A stretch of DNA of 46,893 nt, from assembly GCA_001701105.1 (NCBI GenBank), contig DAAI01000032.1, positions 1 to 46,893 of the forward strand, in the 5' to 3' direction. Both the position numbers and the translations under genes were made by a program. This document shows positions 1 through 6,365 of this stretch, one piece after another. Below the pieces are notes generated by a model. The model saw nothing but the letters and a program-made list of their open reading frames with translations, made no database searches and was not told the DNA's origin. Numbering within the stretch: the stretch's first letter is position 1; each line of letters opens with the position of its first letter. The DNA comes from Bacteroidales bacterium GP1. GTDB taxonomy: Bacteria > Bacteroidota > Bacteroidia > Bacteroidales > Muribaculaceae.

Positions 1-45
1 CGCTTTTCGCTGGGATTTTATAGATTAAGAGGAATTTTATGGAAG

Positions 46-72
46 TTGAGAGCAATAGTTACTTGCTCTCAA
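46..72 (+). terminator. Hairpin, possible terminator of a gene left of the window
   Basis: A perfect 10-bp inverted repeat (TTGAGAGCAA and TTGCTCTCAA) surrounds a 7-nt loop and is followed by a short T-rich run. This is the shape of an intrinsic terminator read rightward. The gene it would serve is outside the window. The only open frame over it codes 22 residues and is not a credible gene. From here to the tRNA promoter at 227 nothing else is recognisable. Confidence 0.4.
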
Positions 73-226
73 TTTTCACATATGGTGCTATTCACGGCAA
101 TTAGTTGGAAAAACGGAATAGATTCTGGTAAAACTCTATAGAGACCATAAAAATGGTTGGTCGTTCAGGGAATGTCATTTCTTTACAAATAATTTCAAAA
201 TAATTTTGAGGTACGCAAATAGACTG

Positions 227-254
227 CACACTGCCATTCTAATTTTGCAGTGTG
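227..254 (+). promoter_or_regulatory. tRNA promoter with -7 box inside an 8-bp inverted repeat
   Basis: The Bacteroidetes -7 consensus TAnnTTTG occurs as TAATTTTG at 240-247, with tRNA-Ser starting at 263. It lies between the perfect inverted arms CACACTGC (227-234) and GCAGTGTG (247-254). The palindrome could be an operator or chance. The same string TAATTTTGCAGTGT lies in front of tRNA-Cys on the minus strand at 16461-16474. No good -33 TTG was found at the usual spacing. Confidence 0.5.
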
Positions 255-262
255 AAAAGAAA

Positions 263-352
263 GGAAGCATGGGTGAGCGGTCGAAACCAGCCCTCTGCTA
301 AGGGGCCGAGCCTCAAAAGGCTCCGAAAGTTCGAATCTTTCTGCTTCCGCCA
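263..352 (+). tRNA. tRNA-Ser (anticodon GCT)
   Basis: The acceptor arms GGAAGCA (263-269) and TGCTTCC (342-348) pair. The anticodon loop centred near 297 reads CTGCTAA, giving GCT. A long class II variable arm (GCCGAGCCTC...GGCTC) precedes a T-arm with TTCGAAT. Discriminator G at 349 is followed by an encoded CCA at 350-352. It reads serine codons AGC/AGU. The next tRNA begins two bases later, so the pair is certainly co-transcribed. Confidence 0.93.
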
Positions 353-354
353 AC

Positions 355-427
355 GGACACTTGGCAGACATGGTGTATGCGCAGGACTGAAAATCCTGAG
401 AATGTGGTTCGAATCCACGAGTGTCCA
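355..427 (+). tRNA. tRNA-Phe (anticodon GAA), unusual body
   Basis: The 73-nt cloverleaf has acceptor GGACACT (355-361) pairing with AGTGTCC (420-426) and discriminator A at 427. The anticodon stem CAGGA/TCCTG encloses loop CTGAAAA, so the anticodon is GAA. The T-arm holds TTCGAAT with one wobble pair. The D-stem has only three clear pairs (GCA/TGC). No CCA is encoded (CTA follows), unlike its tRNA-Ser neighbour. The body differs from the usual phenylalanine tRNA, so it could be a second or divergent isoacceptor. The anticodon assignment is secure; charging identity is inferred. Confidence 0.82.
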
Positions 428-472
428 CTATACTACTTTTATAAGAAAATATTAACCGTCCGGAGTAATAAT

Positions 473-886
473 TTATCCTAATGCAATCATGTGCTGGAGC
501 TTAACTTTTATTTCCATAAGCATAGAACCAAGTTCTTTATTATGATTTAGATCGTATTTGTCGAGCTGCTGCACGGCGAGTGTCAATAGTTCACACATCT
601 CTGAAGTTAGGGGAGATTCAGAGATTGAATAATCATCTTCGGCGTATCTGTAGTACTTCCCATTGTAAACCTCAATAGGAGCGTTGTACCCGAGTTTGTC
701 GGATCTCATTATTTGTATATCGGCTTGAATTGTTCTGACAGATACCCCTCCGATAATACCCTCCAATTCGTAGAGTGAATCAGAACAGGCTTCGACGAGA
801 TCATTCAATGTCCATCTCCGGTATTTATTTCTTAAGCACCGGTCTATTGTTTTGTATCTTATAAGAGCGTTCTTGTTTACTGGCAT
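473..886 (-). CDS. WYL-family transcriptional regulator, N-terminal half only
   Basis: The first ~115 residues match the N-terminal winged-helix part of Bacteroidetes WYL-domain regulators: an NKNALIRY start, a WTLNDLVEACSDSLYE segment, then SVRTIQADIQIMRSDKLGYNAPI, the probable recognition-helix region. Family members are about 300 residues with a ligand-sensing WYL domain after this. Here translation stops at about 137 residues, and only 45 bp then separate the stop from a tRNA on the other strand. The start at 886 (MPVNKNAL) is preferred because homologues begin there; an in-frame ATG at 913 would add nine residues. It is either a truncated remnant or a stand-alone DNA-binding protein. No partner gene adjoins it, and a strong terminator lies about 90 bp upstream. 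Confidence 0.65.
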   Translation of the reverse strand: MPVNKNALIRYKTIDRCLRNKYRRWTLNDLVEACSDSLYELEGIIGGVSVRTIQADIQIMRSDKLGYNAPIEVYNGKYYRYAEDDYSISESPLTSEMCELLTLAVQQLDKYDLNHNKELGSMLMEIKVKLQHMIALG

Positions 887-975
887 GGCTGTGATAAAAT
901 ATGAAATGTCCATTATGAATTTGATAGTTTGGAATGTGCCATGCCTAATCTACCGATCAATGTCATACATGGCAC

Positions 976-1004
976 AAAAAAAGGGAGACTCTTTATGGTC
1001 TCCC
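976..1004 (-). terminator. Strong intrinsic terminator, minus strand
   Basis: The arms GGGAGAC and GTCTCCC pair over an 8-nt loop. On the minus strand they are followed directly by seven T residues (976-982 as A on the plus strand). This is the best textbook terminator in the window. It sits about 90 bp upstream of the WYL-regulator start, so it ends an upstream transcript or acts as an attenuator for the regulator. Confidence 0.75.
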
Positions 1005-1251
1005 GATATCGTATGTGATTTGGATATTTGAATGTCAACTATTACTAATATACTTTGAATATCCTCGAGACCATCGTGTGCACCCAAAGCTATAACTAAA
1101 TACATAGCTATAGCTTTCATTGGTAAATCGACTGCCGAAATGGCGCAGGATTGATGGGAGTTTCAAGATTATTGACATTGTATGTTTTTTCGACTATAAG
1201 TAGTACTTGTGTGAGGTAATTTAGCTTATTGGAAATACACAGCATTAATGC
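976..1251 (-). ncRNA. Candidate small RNA or attenuated leader
   Basis: A promoter-like -7 box (TAATTTTG, minus strand, 1258-1265) would start a transcript near 1251, and the strong terminator at 976-1004 would end it, giving about 275 nt. Inside is a perfect 9-bp inverted repeat AAAGCTATA/TATAGCTTT (1086-1094 and 1109-1117). Two overlapping frames of roughly 47 and 57 codons exist but show no recognisable protein and no convincing start signal. The transcript is inferred from promoter plus terminator only. It could instead be the 5' leader of the WYL regulator. The whole gene-free stretch 887-1439 contains nothing else I can name. Confidence 0.25.
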
Positions 1252-1257
1252 TGAAGG

Positions 1258-1280
1258 CAAAATTACCGGTCACAAAGTTA
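1258..1280 (-). promoter_or_regulatory. Two tandem -7 promoter boxes, minus strand
   Basis: Read on the minus strand there is TAACTTTG (1273-1280) and, 15 bp further on, TAATTTTG (1258-1265). Both match TAnnTTTG. A third match lies at 1326-1333. None directly precedes a protein gene, which is the reason for proposing the transcript at 976-1251. Confidence 0.4.
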
Positions 1281-1439
1281 AATGAATTTTGGGATACTAC
1301 AAAATATATCTCCCAAATCCGGATGCAAAATTATGATCCGGCTGCGCAATCTATCTGCGTACTTACACAAGACGTCAAAAATTCTATACACAGGATCTTA
1401 ACAATAGCCTTAGATATTGATTGGTAAAATGGGGAAGGG

Positions 1440-1937
1440 TTAAGGTATTGACAGTCCGTCATAATTAACTCAGGCTTTAGGACCTGAGGAGTCATGGCCA
1501 AATGCTGTCTTCCACCACCAAGTATATTCGTGATGGAAAGTCACACCATATCGTATACCATGTTTCACGCAGGAGACTACCCATTCGCTCAGTAAATCTC
1601 TTTTAGGACCTATATAAACGGAATTCCATGGTTGGTATTTATAATTCCATAAATCGTAATTATCGTGATGCACTCCCTGAATCATCAGGAATCTTGCACC
1701 GGCTTTAGGGTAGAGTTCTGTAAGATATTCCGGATTTAAGGCATCTGGATTCCAGTCTTTGAGCATATCCTTATATCCGACTTCTGAAGGGTGGCCGAAT
1801 TGTTGAAGATGATTTCCATAAGCACTCTGATCTTCCTTATAAAGATTCCGGGCATACCAATCGCCACTCTCGCCGGCAGATTGTGGACCGAAATGCACCC
1901 ATATCTTAATGAAGCGCCTTGAATTGACGGCAAGCAT
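1440..1937 (-). pseudogene. Decayed alpha-L-fucosidase (GH29) fragment
   Basis: About 155 residues match the N-terminal part of the GH29 catalytic domain: IWVHFGPQSAGESGDWYARN, FGHPSEVGYKDM, AGARFLMIQGVHHDNYDLWNYKYQPWNS and GVTFHHEYTWWW. An in-frame stop precedes the first Met by about ten codons, so signal peptide and domain start are missing. At 1470-1472 a TGA follows GPKA. Reading through it continues VNYDGLSIP, which still resembles the family's GVPYDG segment, before TAA at 1440. The TGA is therefore most simply a nonsense change at a glycine codon. The C-terminal two thirds, including the usual nucleophile region, are absent. It would have removed fucose from host or plant glycans. Confidence 0.8.
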
Positions 1938-2020
1938 ATTAAGATCAATAAAAGAGTTTATGCAATTTTAATCCTCATTAGATATAATATAAAACTTGGT
2001 GATGGTCCGCAAAGACAAAC

Positions 2021-2052
2021 ATTGGAAGGGTATATCATCACACCCTTCCAAT
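2021..2052 (-). terminator. ftsH terminator hairpin
   Basis: A perfect 11-bp inverted repeat ATTGGAAGGGT/ACCCTTCCAAT with a 10-nt loop lies 14 bp past the ftsH stop codon. The minus-strand continuation is T-rich (GTTTGTCTTTG). Confidence 0.65.
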
Positions 2053-2066
2053 TATTTAGTTCATTG

Positions 2067-4130
2067 TCAATCCTCTGAGAAAGGAATATGATTATCCTCC
2101 GGACTTTCATCGGATGCAGCTGTATCTTTAGCTTCTTCAGGCTTATCTTTATTATTAGAGTCTGCTTTAGAATTTTCCAGCCGGGCAGCTTCATCACGTC
2201 GATTCATCTCAAGGATTACATCTGTACGGCTAACCCACTTGCGTTTTCCAAGAATCTTCTCTACATCGTCATGGAATATAACCTCTTTAGCCACGAGCAT
2301 ATCTCGAATCTGATTATGCTCTTTGGCATATTTTCTAAGGATTTCCTTGGCACGCTCATACTGCTCATTGATTATGCGTGTCACTTCCTCATCGATCACC
2401 TTGGCAGTATCATCGGAGTAGGGCTTTGTGAACCCCATTTCCTGTCCTGTGGAATCATTATAATTAAGGTTAGGCAGCTTATCACTCATACCATACACAA
2501 GCACCATTGAACGAGCAATCTTATTGCATTTCTCAAGGTCGTCGGATGCCCCGGTACCAATCTGTCCGAGGAATACTTCTTCAGCCGCGCGACCGCCAAG
2601 CAACCCACACATTGTATCGAGCAATGCCTGGGTGGGGACGATCTGCCTTTCTTCCGGCGCATACCAAGCGGCTCCAAGTGCTCGCCCTCGAGGCACGATT
2701 GTCACCTTTACCAATGGATTGCCGTATTCTATCATCCATGTTATAGTGGCGTGGCCTGCTTCGTGAGTGGCAATAGCTAATTTTTCCTCATCGGTAATGA
2801 TGCGCGACTTTTTCTCCAATCCGCCGACAATACGATCTATGGCCGACATGAAGTCGCTCCAATCCACATTGCTTTTCCCATTACGGGCTGCAATAAGGGC
2901 CGCTTCATTACAAACATTTGCTATATCAGCGCCCGAGAATCCTTGAGTCTGACGTGCAAGTTGTTCAATATCAAGAGTATCATCTACCTTAATATTACGG
3001 AGATGTACTTTAAAGATTTCTTCACGGTCGGTAAGCTCAGGAAGATCCACATATATTTGCCTGTCAAAACGACCAGGACGAAGCAGAGCTTTATCGAGCA
3101 TATCAGCGCGGTTGGTAGCCGCGAGGCAGATGACTCCATTGTTCGATTGGAAGCCATCCATTTCAGTAAGCATCTGATTGAGCGTATTCTCGCGCTCATC
3201 ATTAGAACCCATGTTCGGATTGCGGCCTCGTGCACGGCCTACCGCGTCAATTTCATCAATGAAGACGATACACGGCGCCTTTTCCTTGGCCTGCTTAAAC
3301 AAGTCGCGGACTCTTGCAGCACCAACTCCGACGAACATCTCTACGAAATCAGAACCTGACATGGACAGGAAGGGTACGTTGGCCTCTCCTGCAACTGCTT
3401 TAGCTAATAGGGTTTTACCGGTTCCAGGAGGGCCTACGAGTAATGCTCCCTTAGGAATCTTAGCACCTAATTCCGTATATTTCTCCGGATTTTTGAGGAA
3501 TTCTACAATTTCCTCAATTTCGACTTTAGCTTCGGAAAGGCCGGCCACATCTTTGAATGTTACGTTAGTACCGTTTGACTTATCAAAAACGGTTGCTTTA
3601 GATTTGCCTACATTAAAGATTCCACCTCCGCCACCGCCGCTTGACATTCTGCGCGACATGAACATCATTAGAGCGAAAATTAGGATAATAGGACCGAAAT
3701 ACCAAATGAATTTCATAAGATCGGATCCTTTCTCGTAAGTAACCTTTATTTGAGGTTTCCCTTCCGCGGCGAGTGTTTCATTCCATGAGTCAATCTTGTC
3801 CTGTATCTTATCATTTGACGGAATGGTTGTAATTATTTTCTTATCGCTTGCAAGATGCGGAGACATGTCAAATTTCATATTTTTGGCACCTTGTTGCGTA
3901 AGAATACCTTCAGCTGAGCCATTCTGTGTAATAATGGCTATTTTATCGATATCACCTGCCAGAGCTGCTTTTTCAAAGTCTGTCCAATCTACTTCACGTG
4001 ATTGTGAGCTATCTTGAAAATAGTACAAAGCAAGCAGCGACATTGCGATAATCGCATACATCCAGTATATATTGAAGAGAGGACGCCGGTTGCGCGAATT
4101 GGGTCTCTTTTTCTGGGGCATAATATTCAT
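2067..4130 (-). CDS. ftsH: ATP-dependent zinc metalloprotease FtsH
   Basis: This membrane-anchored AAA+ protease degrades misassembled membrane proteins and selected regulators. Residues 18-40 and 141-158 are the two membrane segments flanking a periplasmic FtsH_ext domain. A glycine run (about 165-170) links to the ATPase domain, with Walker A GPPGTGKT at 233-240, Walker B IVFIDEID at 288-295 and the SRH region around 340-355 (ATNR...RPGRFDR). The zinc site HEAGH is at 456-460, followed by the M41 peptidase domain. The tail after about residue 640 is charged and of low complexity. At 687 residues it has the usual Bacteroidetes length. It starts 25 bp after rsfS, so the two are probably co-transcribed. 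Confidence 0.98.
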   Translation of the reverse strand: MNIMPQKKRPNSRNRRPLFNIYWMYAIIAMSLLALYYFQDSSQSREVDWTDFEKAALAGDIDKIAIITQNGSAEGILTQQGAKNMKFDMSPHLASDKKIITTIPSNDKIQDKIDSWNETLAAEGKPQIKVTYEKGSDLMKFIWYFGPIILIFALMMFMSRRMSSGGGGGGIFNVGKSKATVFDKSNGTNVTFKDVAGLSEAKVEIEEIVEFLKNPEKYTELGAKIPKGALLVGPPGTGKTLLAKAVAGEANVPFLSMSGSDFVEMFVGVGAARVRDLFKQAKEKAPCIVFIDEIDAVGRARGRNPNMGSNDERENTLNQMLTEMDGFQSNNGVICLAATNRADMLDKALLRPGRFDRQIYVDLPELTDREEIFKVHLRNIKVDDTLDIEQLARQTQGFSGADIANVCNEAALIAARNGKSNVDWSDFMSAIDRIVGGLEKKSRIITDEEKLAIATHEAGHATITWMIEYGNPLVKVTIVPRGRALGAAWYAPEERQIVPTQALLDTMCGLLGGRAAEEVFLGQIGTGASDDLEKCNKIARSMVLVYGMSDKLPNLNYNDSTGQEMGFTKPYSDDTAKVIDEEVTRIINEQYERAKEILRKYAKEHNQIRDMLVAKEVIFHDDVEKILGKRKWVSRTDVILEMNRRDEAARLENSKADSNNKDKPEEAKDTAASDESPEDNHIPFSED

Positions 4131-4155
4131 TTTAATCCAATATATGTCTGTTTGG

Positions 4156-4557
4156 TTAATCTATATCGTGAATTTCGGTAATAATGGCATCGTTCCATAA
4201 TTCCTCAAGGTTATATATCTCTCGCATTTCCGGGAGAAAAATATGCACCATAATTGAACCGAAATCGAGGATAATCCACTGTGAGTTGCGGTATCCATCA
4301 ATATTTGCCGGTTTTATATTCAATTTCTTCCGGATTGTTTCCTGAACATTGTCGGCAATTGAACTGACCTGCGTTGTTGATTTTCCTTGGCATATCACGA
4401 AATGATTTGCCGGAGCAGATTCTATCTGTTGAAAGTCAATGTTGACTATCTTGGCTCCTTTCTTGTCCTGAATCGCTGATATTATTGTCTCCAACAAAAT
4501 ATCCGACTTGTTCACTGTTTTCAAGGACGGAGTAGGGGTTAATGTATCTATCTGCAT
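4156..4557 (-). CDS. rsfS: Ribosomal silencing factor RsfS (Iojap/DUF143)
   Basis: This 133-residue protein has the RsfS fold signature: a KKGAKIVNIDF start to the domain, FVICQGKSTTQVSSIADNV, IDGYRNSQWIILDFGSIMVHIF and REIYNLEELWNDA. The family binds ribosomal protein uL14 on the 50S subunit and blocks subunit joining when nutrients are low. The first ~18 residues are a non-conserved extension. It lies immediately upstream of ftsH on the same strand. The 262 bp between it and tnaA hold only the tnaA terminator and no recognisable gene. Confidence 0.95.
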   Translation of the reverse strand: MQIDTLTPTPSLKTVNKSDILLETIISAIQDKKGAKIVNIDFQQIESAPANHFVICQGKSTTQVSSIADNVQETIRKKLNIKPANIDGYRNSQWIILDFGSIMVHIFLPEMREIYNLEELWNDAIITEIHDID

Positions 4558-4762
4558 TCTAATGTTATTCTGTTATTATTTCAAAGGAAATGAGGATTCA
4601 TGGCAACTATCATTGAGAGTAATATTTAGTTTGCCAAATGGAAGAATCCATATCTCCTCTTCTTAATAACAAATATCAAGCCAATTCTATTATAGATTAT
4701 TAGTTAAATTATAAGAAGCAAAAATAAGAAACCTTGCATAATCATCGGAACAATAATCAGAA

Positions 4763-4799
4763 GCAGGGATTATGCTAAGATTGTTAACATAACCCCTGC
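4763..4799 (-). terminator. tnaA terminator hairpin
   Basis: A 12-bp stem GCAGGGGTTATG/CATAATCCCTGC (one G-T wobble) with a 13-nt loop lies 20 bp after the tnaA stop. The following T tract is interrupted, so termination may be partial. Confidence 0.6.
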
Positions 4800-4819
4800 C
4801 CTTGTATGATAGATGAGGT

Positions 4820-6196
4820 TTATCCTAATGGCTCAAGTTGAACGGTGAAATGACGCATCAACTCCGCCTCCCAAACGATCTTTACGCCTCTTGTGATTTC
4901 ATTGCGGCGGTCGTAGACGTTTTTAAGGGCTGCTGCGATAACATTCATATGATTATCGGTATATACGCGGCGCGGAATTGCAAGACGCACGAAGTCATTT
5001 CCTTCAAAACGGTTTTCACGGGTCACGGGATCGCGGTCGGCAAGGATATATCCGATTTCGCATCCACGGATACCGGCCTCTCGGTAAAGTTCTATCGTAA
5101 GAGTCTGGGCCGGGAATTCCTCTTTCGGAATCTTCGTAAGTACTTTGCTGGCATCTACGAATATGGCATGGCCACCGGCGGGACGCTGATAAGGTATGCC
5201 GTATTCATCAAGCAATTTGGCAAGGTATTCTACCTGATGGATGCGTGAATGAAGATTGTCAAACTCCGTATTTTCATCAAGACCGACAGCAAGGGCAGCC
5301 ATATCGCGGCCATTCATTCCTCCATATGTGAGATAACCCTCAAACGGAATTACGAATCTCTTAGCCCCTTCATATATATCCTCCCATTTTGTAGCAATAA
5401 ATCCGCCCATGTTTACGATGCCATCTTTCTTGGCACTCATTGTCATTGCATCGGCGAGGGAGAACATTTCACGGCAGATTTCCTTTATGGTCTTGTCGGC
5501 GTATCCCGGCTCGCGCATTTTAATGAAGTACGCATTTTCAGCGAATCTAGCGGAATCAAGGATCACTCTTTTGCCATATTTATCGGCTATTGCCCGCACG
5601 GCCCTTAGATTTTCCATCGATACGGGTTGTCCGCCGGCAGTGTTATTGGTAATGGTAACTATGATAAATGGCACTTTATCCGCATTCTCCTCAAGCACTT
5701 TTTCGAGCTTGGCAGGATCTACATTCCCTTTAAACGGAACTTCGAGCTGCGTATTCTTGGCTTCATCCACTGTACAGTCGGCAGCAAATGCTTTGCGAGC
5801 TTCGATATGTCCCTTTGTTGTATCGAAATGGGAATTTCCGGGCACGATATCGCCTTCCTTAACCAGATGGGAGAACAGCACATTCTCGGCCGCACGTCCT
5901 TGATGCGTGGGAATCATGTACTCAAACCCCGTAATCCGGTTTACGGCATCCTTCAACTCAAAGAATGAACGGGCTCCGGCATAGCTTTCATCGCCCATCA
6001 TTAGGGCTGCCCATTGACGGTCGGACATAGCACCTGTGCCTGAATCGGTCAATAGATCGATATATACCTGGTCGGCACGTAACTGAAATACATTGTAATG
6101 AGCCTCCTTCAGCCATTTCTCACGCTGCTCGTGAGTGCTTTTGTGAATTGGCTCTACCATCTTGATTTTCCAAGATTCGGCGTATGGTAATTCCAT
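4820..6196 (-). CDS. tnaA: Tryptophanase
   Basis: This pyridoxal-phosphate lyase splits L-tryptophan into indole, pyruvate and ammonia. Family motifs include YIDLLTDSGTGAMSD, IPTHQGRAAEN, FDTTKGH, ITNNTAGGQPVSM and DSARFAENAYFIK. MSAKKDGIVNMGG has the PLP lysine as its second K (K257). Tyrosine phenol-lyase is the close alternative, but FDTTKGH (Asp where the lyase has Thr) and SARFAEN favour tryptophanase. LAIPRRVYT is shared with the lyase and with Bacteroides tryptophanases. ATG at 6196 (MELPYAES) is chosen over a TTG at 6214 because homologues start there. It has its own promoter and terminator, so it is an independent unit after dnaG. Confidence 0.95.
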   Translation of the reverse strand: MELPYAESWKIKMVEPIHKSTHEQREKWLKEAHYNVFQLRADQVYIDLLTDSGTGAMSDRQWAALMMGDESYAGARSFFELKDAVNRITGFEYMIPTHQGRAAENVLFSHLVKEGDIVPGNSHFDTTKGHIEARKAFAADCTVDEAKNTQLEVPFKGNVDPAKLEKVLEENADKVPFIIVTITNNTAGGQPVSMENLRAVRAIADKYGKRVILDSARFAENAYFIKMREPGYADKTIKEICREMFSLADAMTMSAKKDGIVNMGGFIATKWEDIYEGAKRFVIPFEGYLTYGGMNGRDMAALAVGLDENTEFDNLHSRIHQVEYLAKLLDEYGIPYQRPAGGHAIFVDASKVLTKIPKEEFPAQTLTIELYREAGIRGCEIGYILADRDPVTRENRFEGNDFVRLAIPRRVYTDNHMNVIAAALKNVYDRRNEITRGVKIVWEAELMRHFTVQLEPLG

Positions 6197-6248
6197 GATA
6201 TTTGATTTAGTCAATTTAAGCGGTTTAAACGCTATTCTTTTTCTATTG

Positions 6249-6309
6249 CAAAATTACATCAAATACTCCATATAAACAAAAAATACATAATTTATTATAA
6301 ACAAAAAAT
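6249..6309 (-). promoter_or_regulatory. tnaA promoter with two 14-bp direct repeats
   Basis: On the minus strand TAATTTTG (6249-6256) is a -7 box about 53 bp before the start codon. A TTG inside the repeat at 6271-6284 lies about 20 bp further upstream, the right place for a -33 element. The identical 14-mer ATTTTTTGTTTATA recurs at 6296-6309, exactly 25 bp upstream. Tandem sites at -33 and about -58 suggest a regulator-binding pair. Confidence 0.5.
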
Positions 6310-6365
6310 GGATTTACCGGCAGTTTATACGGTATCTTTTAATTTTCCAAAGGATTATCTTGCGA

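Noticed and set aside
39..107. 22-residue open frame at the left edge
   Set aside because: It is largely the arms of the hairpin at 46-72 and has no other support.
263..427. Integration (att) site of a mobile element at the tRNA pair
   Set aside because: No integrase and no direct repeat of a tRNA 3' end were seen nearby; the truncated genes alone are not sufficient evidence.
939..1181. Two short overlapping minus-strand open frames (about 57 and 47 codons)
   Set aside because: No family resemblance and no start signal; one runs through the terminator hairpin and its T-run, which argues against coding.
3178..3738. Long open frame antisense to ftsH
   Set aside because: It mirrors the conserved ATPase codons of ftsH and has no protein resemblance. 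The other long antisense frames (for example within dapA, ftsK, glmM and punA) are rejected for the same reason.
4820..6196. Tyrosine phenol-lyase instead of tryptophanase
   Set aside because: Shares RRVYT with the lyase, but FDTTKGH and SARFAENAYFIK follow tryptophanases, as do Bacteroides homologues.
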